Positions 22,943 through 30,764 of a stretch of 64,000 nt of DNA are shown here, in pieces; the stretch's first letter is position 1; each line of letters opens with the position of its first letter. The notes beneath the pieces are model-generated. The model saw only the letters and a list, made by a program, of their open reading frames with translations, was not told where the DNA came from and did not search any database. The stretch lies in contig NZ_VFIL01000008.1 of NCBI RefSeq assembly GCF_007858285.1, positions 1 to 64,000 on the forward strand, in the 5' to 3' direction. Both the position numbers and the translations under genes were made by a program. This DNA comes from Pseudomonas brenneri (GTDB lineage: Bacteria > Pseudomonadota > Gammaproteobacteria > Pseudomonadales > Pseudomonadaceae).

Positions 22943-24352
22943 ATGCACCAGCAAGCACAAGGTCTAAAACGCGGACTGACCGCCCGCCATATTCGCTTCA
23001 TGGCACTGGGGTCGGCGATCGGCACCGGGTTGTTCTACGGTTCTGCCTCGGCCATCCAGATGGCTGGCCCGGCGGTGCTGCTGGCCTACCTGATCGGTGG
23101 CGCCGCAGTGTTCATGGTGATGCGCGCCCTTGGCGAGATGGCCGTGCACAATCCGGTCTCCGGCTCGTTCGGTCAGTACGCCAGCACCTACCTGGGCCCG
23201 ATGGCCGGTTTCATCCTCGGCTGGACCTACGCCTTTGAAATGATCATCGTCTGCCTGGCGGACGTCACGGCCTTCGGCATCTACATGGGCTTCTGGTTTC
23301 CCGAAGTCGCGCGCTGGGTCTGGGTACTCGGGATTGTCCTGCTGATTGGCGGGCTGAACCTGTGCAACGTCAAAGTGTTTGGCGAAATGGAGTTCTGGCT
23401 GTCACTGCTCAAGGTCGCGGCGATTGTCGCGATGATCCTCGGCGGCTTCGGCATCATGCTGTTTGGCGTGCATTCGGCCGGTGATGCGCCAGCCAGCGGG
23501 TTGAGCAACCTGTGGGCCCATGGTGGCTTCATGCCCAATGGCGTGGGCGGCCTGATCGCGTCCTTTGCCGTGGTGATGTTTGCTTTTGGCGGCATCGAGA
23601 TCATCGGCATTACCGCCGGTGAAGCCAAGGACCCGCAACGGGTTATCCCCAAGGCCATCAATGCGGTGCCGCTGCGCATCCTGCTGTTCTACGTGCTGAC
23701 CCTGTTTGTGCTGATGGCCATCTACCCATGGCCGCAGATCGGCAGCCAGGGCAGCCCGTTTGTGCAGATCTTCAGCAACTTGGGGATTGGCTCGGCGGCG
23801 ACCATCCTTAATATCGTGGTGATCTCGGCGGCAGTCTCGGCCATCAACAGTGACATCTTCGGCGCAGGCCGCATGATGTACGGCCTGGCCCAGCAAGGGC
23901 AGGCGCCCAAGGGCTTTGCGCAACTGTCGCGCCACGGCGTGCCATGGATGACCGTAGTGGTAATGGGCGCGGCGTTGCTCGGCGGGGTGGTGTTGAACTA
24001 CCTGATCCCGGAAAACGTGTTCCTGGTGATTGCCTCGATTGCCACCTTCGCCACGGTGTGGGTGTGGTTGATGATCCTGGTCACCCAGGTGGCGATGCGC
24101 CGCTCGATGACCAAGGAGCAGGTCGCCGAACTGAAATTCCCGGTACCGTTCTGGCCTTACGCGCCGGCGGCGGCCATTGTGTTCATGCTGTTTATTTTTG
24201 GCGTACTCGGCTACTTCCCGGACACCCAGGCCGCGTTGCTGGTTGGCGCCGCGTGGATTGTGCTGCTGGTCGTCGCCTATCTGCTGTGGGTCAAGCCCGC
24301 AGCCGGGCAAGCTGCCAAGGTTCATTACGACCCGGCTTTGTCTCACCGATAA
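22943..24352 (+). CDS. hutT: Histidine permease HutTh (APC superfamily, AAT family)
   Basis: A 469-residue inner-membrane amino acid:proton symporter with twelve hydrophobic helices. The N-terminal motif KRGLTARHIRFMALGSAIGT and GLFYGSASAIQMAGP is the AAT-family signature; the substrate-proximal GIEIIGITAGEAKDPQRVIP is also typical. In Pseudomonas this operon-encoded protein is the high-affinity histidine transporter (literature recalled). Histidine specificity rests on family and location. The start has AGGGACGAG upstream. Confidence 0.92.
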   Translation: MHQQAQGLKRGLTARHIRFMALGSAIGTGLFYGSASAIQMAGPAVLLAYLIGGAAVFMVMRALGEMAVHNPVSGSFGQYASTYLGPMAGFILGWTYAFEMIIVCLADVTAFGIYMGFWFPEVARWVWVLGIVLLIGGLNLCNVKVFGEMEFWLSLLKVAAIVAMILGGFGIMLFGVHSAGDAPASGLSNLWAHGGFMPNGVGGLIASFAVVMFAFGGIEIIGITAGEAKDPQRVIPKAINAVPLRILLFYVLTLFVLMAIYPWPQIGSQGSPFVQIFSNLGIGSAATILNIVVISAAVSAINSDIFGAGRMMYGLAQQGQAPKGFAQLSRHGVPWMTVVVMGAALLGGVVLNYLIPENVFLVIASIATFATVWVWLMILVTQVAMRRSMTKEQVAELKFPVPFWPYAPAAAIVFMLFIFGVLGYFPDTQAALLVGAAWIVLLVVAYLLWVKPAAGQAAKVHYDPALSHR

Positions 24353-24369
24353 CTTAAAGGGAGGCGTTG

Positions 24370-25575
24370 ATGAAAACGCTTTGGCACCACTGCCACATCG
24401 CAACCATGGCCCAGGGCACGTACTCGATCATCGAGGATGGCGCCATGGTCACGGCTGGCACGTTGATCGAATGGATCGGCCCTCGGGCCGAGCTGCCGAG
24501 CGGCAACTATGGGCAGATTCATGACCTGCAGGGGGCGTGGGTCACGCCGGGGCTGATCGATTGCCACACCCATACGGTGTTCGGCGGCAATCGCAGTGGC
24601 GAGTTCGAACAACGGCTGCAAGGCGTGAGCTACGCCGAGATCGCTGCGGCCGGTGGTGGCATTGCCAGCACTGTGCGCGCCACTCGCGCAGCCACCGAGG
24701 ACGAGTTGTTCGACAGCGCCCGCCAGCGCCTGCGCAGTCTGCTGCGTGACGGTGTGACCACGGTGGAGATCAAGTCCGGCTACGGCCTGGACCTGGCCAA
24801 CGAACGCAAGATGTTGCGCGTGGCCCGGCGCCTGGGCGAGGAGCTGCCGGTCAGCGTGCGCGCCACCTGCCTGGCAGCCCATGCGTTACCGCCGGAGTAC
24901 AAGGATCGCGCCGACGACTACATCGAGCATATCTGCAACGAGATGCTGCCAGCCCTGGCCGCTGAAGGGCTGGTGGATGCCGTGGATGCATTCTGCGAAT
25001 ACCTGGCGTTTTCCACCGAGCAGGTCGAGCGTGTGTTCAAGGTCGCCCAGCGTTTGGGCTTGCCAGTGAAATTGCACGCCGAGCAATTGTCGTCCCTGCA
25101 CGGCTCCAGCCTGGCTGCGCGGTATCACGCATTGTCGGCGGATCACCTGGAATTCATGACCGAGGAAGACGCCATCGCCATGGCTGCTGCCGGTACCGTC
25201 GCGGTCTTGCTGCCGGGAGCGTTCTACTTCCTGCGCGAAACCCAATTGCCGCCGATGGACGCCTTGCGCAAGCACGGGGTGAAGATCGCCATCGCCAGCG
25301 ACCTCAACCCCGGCACCTCGCCGGCGTTGTCGGTAAGGCTGATGCTGAATATGGCCTGCACCTTGTTCCGCATGACTCCGGAAGAAGCCCTGGCCGGTGC
25401 CACCCGACATGCGGCGACCGCCTTGGGCATGGGCGACACCCATGGCTCACTGGAAGTGGGCAAGGTCGCGGATTTTGTCGCCTGGCAGATCGATCGTCCT
25501 GCCGACCTGGCCTACTGGTTGGGCGGCGAGCTGGGTAAACGCGTCGTGCGCCATGGCGTCGACGTCACTGTGTAA
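24370..25575 (+). CDS. hutI: Imidazolonepropionase HutI
   Basis: Hydrolyses 4-imidazolone-5-propionate to N-formimidoyl-L-glutamate, step 3. A 401-residue amidohydrolase-superfamily metalloenzyme. Metal ligands are visible in TPGLIDCHTHTVFGG (H-x-H), VKLHAEQLSSLHG and ALSADHLEF, and the catalytic Asp is in IASDLNPGTSP. ATG 24370 (MKTLWHH) is preferred with GGGAGG at spacing 5; the preceding TTG is in frame but less likely. It sits 17 bases after hutTh and 13 before hutG, tightly packed in the operon. Confidence 0.96.
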   Translation: MKTLWHHCHIATMAQGTYSIIEDGAMVTAGTLIEWIGPRAELPSGNYGQIHDLQGAWVTPGLIDCHTHTVFGGNRSGEFEQRLQGVSYAEIAAAGGGIASTVRATRAATEDELFDSARQRLRSLLRDGVTTVEIKSGYGLDLANERKMLRVARRLGEELPVSVRATCLAAHALPPEYKDRADDYIEHICNEMLPALAAEGLVDAVDAFCEYLAFSTEQVERVFKVAQRLGLPVKLHAEQLSSLHGSSLAARYHALSADHLEFMTEEDAIAMAAAGTVAVLLPGAFYFLRETQLPPMDALRKHGVKIAIASDLNPGTSPALSVRLMLNMACTLFRMTPEEALAGATRHAATALGMGDTHGSLEVGKVADFVAWQIDRPADLAYWLGGELGKRVVRHGVDVTV

Positions 25576-25588
25576 AAGGAGTACCGCT

Positions 25589-26389
25589 GTGGATAAGGTT
25601 CTGAACTTCAAACAAGGTCGTGTGCCACTGCTGATCAGCATGCCCCACGCGGGCCTGCGCCTGACGCCTGCGGTCGAGGCCGGCTTGATCCCCGAGGCAC
25701 AAAGCCTGCCCGATACCGACTGGCATATCCCCACGTTGTATGACTTTGCCCAAGAATTGGGCGCCAGCACCCTGGCGGCCGAGTATTCGCGGTTTGTGAT
25801 CGACCTGAACCGGCCATCTGACGACAAGCCGCTGTATGTCGGCGCGACCACCGGCCTGTTTCCAGCGACGCTGTTTGAGGGTGTGCCGTTGTTCAGCGAA
25901 GGCAAGGAGCCGTCGAAAGAGGAACGGGCGACCTACCTGGAGCAGATCTGGACGCCCTATCACCAGACCCTGCAACACGAACTGGCACGGCTCAAGGCTG
26001 AGTTTGGCTACGCGTTGCTGTTCGACGCGCATTCTATCCGCTCAGTCATCCCGCACCTGTTCGACGGCAAGCTGCCGGACTTCAACCTCGGCACGTTCAA
26101 CGGCGCCGCCTGCGACCCTGGGTTGGCCAGCCAGTTGGAAGCGATCTGCGCGACTCATCCGCAATACAGCCATGTGCTGAACGGGCGTTTCAAGGGCGGG
26201 CATATCACCCGGCACTACGGCAACCCGGCGCAGGATATCCATGCGGTGCAACTGGAGCTGGGGCAGTGCACATATATGGAAGAGTTCGAGCCGTTCCGTT
26301 ATCGGGCAGATCTGGCCGAGCCGACGCGGGTGGTGTTGAAGCAGTTGCTGCAAGGATTCCTGGCCTGGGGCCAGAAGCACTACACCTGA
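25589..26389 (+). CDS. hutG: N-formylglutamate deformylase HutG
   Basis: Hydrolyses N-formyl-L-glutamate to L-glutamate plus formate, the last step of the five-step pathway. A 266-residue member of the N-formylglutamate amidohydrolase family. Hallmarks: VPLLISMPHAGLRL near the N-terminus, FVIDLNRP, LLFDAHSIRSVIPHLFDGK and HAVQLELGQCTYME. GTG 25589 is chosen because AAAGGAG precedes it and the family N-terminus begins there; the open frame back to 25397 overlaps hutI and has no ribosome site. Last gene of the hut operon; a decayed REP arm follows. Confidence 0.95.
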   Translation: MDKVLNFKQGRVPLLISMPHAGLRLTPAVEAGLIPEAQSLPDTDWHIPTLYDFAQELGASTLAAEYSRFVIDLNRPSDDKPLYVGATTGLFPATLFEGVPLFSEGKEPSKEERATYLEQIWTPYHQTLQHELARLKAEFGYALLFDAHSIRSVIPHLFDGKLPDFNLGTFNGAACDPGLASQLEAICATHPQYSHVLNGRFKGGHITRHYGNPAQDIHAVQLELGQCTYMEEFEPFRYRADLAEPTRVVLKQLLQGFLAWGQKHYT

Positions 26390-26669
26390 GCCAATGAAGA
26401 TCAAAATGTGTGCGGGTTTGCTCGCGATAGAGTTGGGTCAGCCAGATAGAGTTTGACTGGCCCACTTCGGCTACTTTTTCAAAGATATTGAAAGGGCTGG
26501 CCTCTTAAGATAGTTCCGGTATTCGAGTAGGTCATTTCCCTAATGCTCTTTCCGCCATAGATGACGCCACGGTGCTTGCTAGTCTGCGCGCCCTAATGAT
26601 CAGAGAAGGATGTTCTGTGGTGTCTCAGGATGTATGTGTTGACTGCCTTTGTGATTATCTGAGGCGGTT
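26390..26669. other. Intergenic region after hutG with a decayed REP arm
   Basis: Bases 26403-26465 carry a degenerate REP (AAATGTGTGCGGGTTTGCTC then GCGATAGAGTTGGGTCAGCC). No intact partner arm is present. The remaining 200 bases are relatively AT-rich and presumably hold the promoter of the next gene; no clear -35/-10 pair was identified. Confidence 0.5.
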
Positions 26670-27035
26670 ATGGCTTACGAACGTTTAACGAGTTTCATGT
26701 ATAGCGAAGTGGGCGAGAGGGTCGGTGCGTGGCGCAGGGAAGGTGAAGCTGCAATTGTGCCCTTTTCCTTGCAGGACATTGTGCAAGGCTATGTTGACGC
26801 TCACTCCCGCCTCAGCGTCTGGCTACTCAAGCGGGAAATACACCGCTACCTGCGTAAGAACCTGGCATCTGGCCGCTTACGCAATGCCGCCCCGTTTGAT
26901 TATGAACTGTGCTTTTCAGAGCATTACTTCGGTTGTAACAACCACCAGTTCTTGCTGTGGGTCTGTCGGCTTCTGGATGAAAACCTCAAACGGACCCAGT
27001 GGCGAGGCATAAAGCGGCTGTTCAATAAGCGCTGA
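26670..27035 (+). CDS. Hypothetical protein, unrecognised
   Basis: A 121-residue basic protein, MAYERLTSFMYSEVGERVGA to FNKR, rich in Arg, Leu, Trp and aromatic residues. No signal peptide, membrane helix or known motif is seen. The middle (DIVQGYVDAHSRLSVWLLKR, EIHRYLRKNLAS) is predicted helical, and three Cys lie in the second half. GAGG precedes the ATG at close spacing. Base composition is more AT-rich than the neighbouring core genes and codon use is less biased, suggesting a recent or strain-specific gene. It stands alone between hutG and pip. The ORF is not a shadow of another gene, but expression is unproven. Confidence 0.6.
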   Translation: MAYERLTSFMYSEVGERVGAWRREGEAAIVPFSLQDIVQGYVDAHSRLSVWLLKREIHRYLRKNLASGRLRNAAPFDYELCFSEHYFGCNNHQFLLWVCRLLDENLKRTQWRGIKRLFNKR

Positions 27036-27115
27036 TAACACGACGCAAAGGATCTACAGCTGCCCAGGCCTCAAACCCTGCTTCGTACGCGTCAGATCAA
27101 ACAATGGAGAACAAA

Positions 27116-27206
27116 TGTGGGAGCGGGCTTGCCCGCGATAGCGGTCTGTCAGTTCAAAAAATATGTCGACTGATACGCCGCTATCGCGAGCAAGCCCGCT
27201 CCCACA
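27116..27206. repeat. REPIN upstream of pip
   Basis: Arms TGTGGGAGCGGGCTTGCCCG and GCGAGCAAGCCCGCTCCCAC with a spacer carrying GCGATAGCGG/CCGCTATCGC. The gene-free stretch 27036-27354 holds this REPIN and about 145 bases that should contain the pip promoter; nothing else was recognised. Confidence 0.9.
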
Positions 27207-27354
27207 CGTGGTTCAGTGAGTCTTCCTGGCGAATCGCTGACGTAGATCCAAGCCCTCAAGGACATGCTCATTGCACAATTCGGGTTTATGATGCCAGACG
27301 GCAAAATAATAGACGTCCCCCCAGGGATGGAACCGACCCCTTACGGAGCGCGCA

Positions 27355-28326
27355 ATGCAGACTTTGTACCCGCAGATCAAACCCTACGCCCGGCACGATC
27401 TGGCCGTCGACCAAACCCACACGCTGTATGTCGACGAAAGCGGTTCCCCGCAAGGTTTGCCCGTTGTCTTCATCCATGGCGGCCCGGGTGCCGGGTGCGA
27501 TGCCAATAGCCGCTGCTATTTCGATCCCAACCTGTACCGCATTGTCACCTTTGATCAGCGCGGTTGCGGGCGTTCCACGCCGCGGGCCAACCTGGAAAAC
27601 AACACCACCTGGGACCTGGTGGCCGACCTTGAGCGCATTCGCGAGCACCTGGGCATAGAAAAATGGGTGCTGTTCGGCGGTTCATGGGGTTCGACCCTGG
27701 CCCTGGCCTACGCGCAAACCCACCCCGACCGCGTGCATGGACTGATCGTACGCGGCATCTTCCTGGCCCGTCCCCAGGACATTCAATGGTTCTACCAGGC
27801 CGGCGCGAGCCGTTTGTTCCCGGACTACTGGCAGGATTACATCGCGCCAATCCCCGTGGAAGAACGCCACGACATGATCAGCGCCTACCACAAGCGCCTG
27901 ACCGGCAACGACCAGATCGCCCAGATGCATGCCGCCAAGGCCTGGTCCACCTGGGAAGGCCGCATGCTCGGCCTGTGCCCCAACCCGCAACTGATCGAGC
28001 GCTTTTCAGAACCCCAGCGTGCCCTGTCGATTGCCCGCATCGAGTGCCACTACTTCACCAATAATTCATTCCTTGAGCCCAACCAACTGATTCGCGACAT
28101 GCACAAGATCGCCCATCTGCCTGGCATCATCGTGCATGGCCGCTACGATATGATCTGCCCGCTGGACAATGCCTGGGAACTGCATCAAGCCTGGCCGAAC
28201 AGCGAACTGCAGGTGATCCGCGAGGCGGGGCACGCGGCTTCCGAGCCCGGAATCACTGATGCATTGGTGCGTGCGGCGAGCCAGATGGCACGGCGCCTGC
28301 TTGATTTGCCACCCGAAGAAGCATGA
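27355..28326 (+). CDS. pip: Prolyl aminopeptidase (proline iminopeptidase)
   Basis: Releases N-terminal proline from peptides; cytosolic alpha/beta-hydrolase (peptidase family S33). 323 residues. The oxyanion-hole motif HGGPGAGCD is near residue 40. The nucleophile Ser is in GGSWGSTLALAYAQ (about residue 110), the Asp in HGRYDMICP and the His in REAGHAASEP. The GGSWGS box is diagnostic for this family. The stop overlaps dtd by 4 bases (ATGA), so the pair is translationally coupled, as in other pseudomonads. Confidence 0.95.
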   Translation: MQTLYPQIKPYARHDLAVDQTHTLYVDESGSPQGLPVVFIHGGPGAGCDANSRCYFDPNLYRIVTFDQRGCGRSTPRANLENNTTWDLVADLERIREHLGIEKWVLFGGSWGSTLALAYAQTHPDRVHGLIVRGIFLARPQDIQWFYQAGASRLFPDYWQDYIAPIPVEERHDMISAYHKRLTGNDQIAQMHAAKAWSTWEGRMLGLCPNPQLIERFSEPQRALSIARIECHYFTNNSFLEPNQLIRDMHKIAHLPGIIVHGRYDMICPLDNAWELHQAWPNSELQVIREAGHAASEPGITDALVRAASQMARRLLDLPPEEA

Positions 28327-28760
28327 AAGGCCTTTTGCAGCGGGTACGCGGTGCCCGGGTCGAGGTGGCGGGGGAAGTGGTCGGTGCGATAGACCAGGGT
28401 TTGCTGGTGCTGGTAGCTGTCGAGCCTTCAGATACAGTGGCCAGTGCCGACAAGCTGTTGCATAAGCTGCTTAACTATCGGGTGTTCAGTGACGACGAGG
28501 GCAAGATGAACCTGTCGTTGAAGGACATTGGCGGCGGTTTGCTGCTGGTGTCTCAGTTCACCCTGGCAGCCGATACCAAGAGCGGCTTGCGTCCCAGCTT
28601 CTCCACGGCGGCTCCTCCGGCGCTGGGCGAGGCGCTTTTCGAGCACTTGTTGCTACAAGCGCAACAATTGCATGGCACTGTGGCGTCGGGGCGTTTTGGC
28701 GCGGATATGCAGGTGCATTTGGTCAATGACGGGCCGGTCACCTTCCTTTTGCAGACCTGA
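28323..28760 (+). CDS. dtd: D-aminoacyl-tRNA deacylase
   Basis: Hydrolyses D-aminoacyl-tRNAs (and glycyl-tRNA-Ala) to keep D-residues out of proteins; cytosolic homodimer. 145 residues. MKGLLQRVRGARVEVAGEVV at the N-terminus, the conserved S-Q-F-T-L motif in LLLVSQFTLAADT, and the cross-subunit Gly-Pro motif in VNDGPVTFLLQT at the C-terminus are all present. Coupled to pip through ATGA. The following 267 bases to opgG are the presumed opgG promoter/leader; no gene was seen there. Confidence 0.96.
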   Translation: MKGLLQRVRGARVEVAGEVVGAIDQGLLVLVAVEPSDTVASADKLLHKLLNYRVFSDDEGKMNLSLKDIGGGLLLVSQFTLAADTKSGLRPSFSTAAPPALGEALFEHLLLQAQQLHGTVASGRFGADMQVHLVNDGPVTFLLQT

Positions 28761-29027
28761 TTGTATGAAAAACGACTTTTAATGCGCAAAAACGCAAGTT
28801 TTCGCTACAAATACTTCGCTGCCCCTGCTGCGTTATCTCACCGGCTACTAGATAATCGCGCGCTACGGGGATCAGCGTAAATTGGTCCATTTTTGACTTA
28901 GGTAGAGACTTGTCCGAGTGCCGTTGGGGAATCATTTAGCCCCTTCGGAGTCGGAACAATGCTCGCCAACCTGGCATATAGATAGCTGGCCGTTGGTTTT
29001 TTGATCTGTTTTCGGCGAGGGTTGCTC

Positions 29028-30764
29028 GTGATTGTTAGTCCCTGTAATGCACCAAAATTGTCTGCCAAACGGTTGCGAAACGCACTGGTAACGGGCTCTG
29101 CCCTGTTTTGCCTGTTCGGCGCGGGTCAACTGTGGGCATTCAGTCTGGACGATGTGTCGGCCAAGGCAAAAGAGCTGGCCGGGCAGAAATACGAAGCCCC
29201 GCGCAGCAATCTGCCGAACGAATTCCGCGAAATGAAGTTCGCTGACTACCAGAAAATTCGTTTCCGCAATGAAAAGGCCGAGTGGGCCGATCAGAAAACC
29301 CCGTTCAAGCTGTCCTTCTATCACCAGGGCATGCACTTCGATACGCCGGTGAAGATCAACGAAGTCACCGCGACCGACGTCAAGGAAATCAAGTACGACC
29401 CGACGCGTTTCGACTTCGGTGACGTCAAGTTCGATCCCAAAGCCACCGAACAGCTGGGTTATGCCGGTTTCCGTGTGCTGTACCCGATCAACAAGGACGA
29501 CAAGCAAGACGAAATCATGACCATGCTCGGCGCCAGCTATTTCCGCGTTGTGGGCAAGGACCAGGTCTACGGCCTGTCCGCCCGTGGCATGGCGATCGAC
29601 ACCGCGCTGCCGTCCGGCGAAGAGTTCCCGCGTTTCACCGAGTTCTGGATCGAGCGTCCAAAGCCGGGTGACAAGCACCTGGTGATCTTTGCCCTGCTGG
29701 ACTCGCCACGGGCCACCGGTGCTTATCGCCTGATCCTGCGCCCGGGCACCGACACCATTGTCGACGTCAAGTCGCAGATGTTCCTGCGCGACAAGGTCAG
29801 CAAGCTGGGCGTTGCCCCGCTGACCAGCATGTTCCTGTTCGGCGCCAACCAGCCGTCCAAGGTCCTCAACTACCGTCGCGAACTGCACGATTCCAGCGGC
29901 CTGTCGATCCATGCCGGTAACGGCGAGTGGATCTGGCGCCCGCTGAACAACCCTAAACACCTGTCGGTCAGCAACTTCTCGGTGGAAAACCCGCGTGGTT
30001 TCGGCCTGTTGCAGCGTGGTCGCAACTTCAGCCAGTACGAAGACCTCGACGACAACTACGACAAGCGCCCAAGCGCCTGGATTGAGCCTGAAGGCGATTG
30101 GGGCAAGGGTTCGGTCGATCTGGTAGAGATTCCGACCGCCGATGAAACCAACGACAACATCGTTGCGTTCTGGAGCCCGGCCGAACTGCCTAAGCCAGGT
30201 GAGCCGCTGGATGTCGCCTACCGCCTGCACTGGACCCTGGACGATGCACCGTTCCACTCGCCAGACAGCGCCTGGGTCAAGCAGACCCTGCGTTCGACCG
30301 GTGACGTGAAACAATCGAACCTGATCCGCCAGCCAGATGGCAGCGTGGCCTATCTGGTGGACTTCGAGGGCCCGTCCCTCAAGGCCTTGAAGCCAGATGC
30401 AGCAGTGCGCGGCCAGGTCAGCGTCGGTGAAAACGGCGAAGTCGTGGAAAACAGCGTGCGCTACAACCCGCACACCAAGGGCTGGCGCCTGACCCTGCGC
30501 TTGAAGATCAAGGATGCGGGCAAACCGACCGAAATGCGTGCGGCCCTGGTCCAGGATATCGTCAAGAGCGAGCCAGAGCAGGTTTCCACCCAAGTCCTGA
30601 AGGCTGACAAAGTCTTGGCCAAGCAACACGAGAAGCACGCCAAGAAAGACGCCAAGGACAAGCAAGACAAGCAGCCAGAAGCTGCCCCAGCCACCCCGGA
30701 ACCGGTCAAGACAGAACAAGTCCTGACTGAAACCTGGAGCAATCAGTTGCCTGCCGATGAGTAA
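29028..30764 (+). CDS. opgG: Periplasmic glucans biosynthesis protein G
   Basis: A 578-residue periplasmic protein needed for osmoregulated periplasmic glucan branching/assembly. It has an N-terminal signal peptide with a long basic n-region (SAKRLRNALVTGSALFCLFG, cleavage after Q-L-W-A). The MdoG domain follows (about 40-520: FSLDDVSAKAKELAGQ, LSFYHQGMHFDTPVKINEV, GEFPRFTEFWIERP-like). The C-terminal tail is Lys/Ala/Pro-rich (about 530-578). GTG 29028 is taken as start because GGCGAGG precedes it and the signal peptide then fits; an in-frame ATG lies at 29001. It overlaps opgH by 8 bases. Confidence 0.93.
   Translation: MIVSPCNAPKLSAKRLRNALVTGSALFCLFGAGQLWAFSLDDVSAKAKELAGQKYEAPRSNLPNEFREMKFADYQKIRFRNEKAEWADQKTPFKLSFYHQGMHFDTPVKINEVTATDVKEIKYDPTRFDFGDVKFDPKATEQLGYAGFRVLYPINKDDKQDEIMTMLGASYFRVVGKDQVYGLSARGMAIDTALPSGEEFPRFTEFWIERPKPGDKHLVIFALLDSPRATGAYRLILRPGTDTIVDVKSQMFLRDKVSKLGVAPLTSMFLFGANQPSKVLNYRRELHDSSGLSIHAGNGEWIWRPLNNPKHLSVSNFSVENPRGFGLLQRGRNFSQYEDLDDNYDKRPSAWIEPEGDWGKGSVDLVEIPTADETNDNIVAFWSPAELPKPGEPLDVAYRLHWTLDDAPFHSPDSAWVKQTLRSTGDVKQSNLIRQPDGSVAYLVDFEGPSLKALKPDAAVRGQVSVGENGEVVENSVRYNPHTKGWRLTLRLKIKDAGKPTEMRAALVQDIVKSEPEQVSTQVLKADKVLAKQHEKHAKKDAKDKQDKQPEAAPATPEPVKTEQVLTETWSNQLPADE

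Noticed and set aside
27104..27658. ORF running through the REPIN into pip
   Set aside because: It is built from palindromic repeat DNA and then the wrong frame of pip; no ribosome site or motif.
28932..30719. A 595-codon open frame antisense to opgG, and similarly 30706-33297 antisense to opgH and 1144-2973 antisense to the DUF2339 gene
   Set aside because: These are mirror frames produced by strong third-position GC bias of the real genes. Their products are rich in His, Gln and Arg, with no family motifs or ribosome sites.
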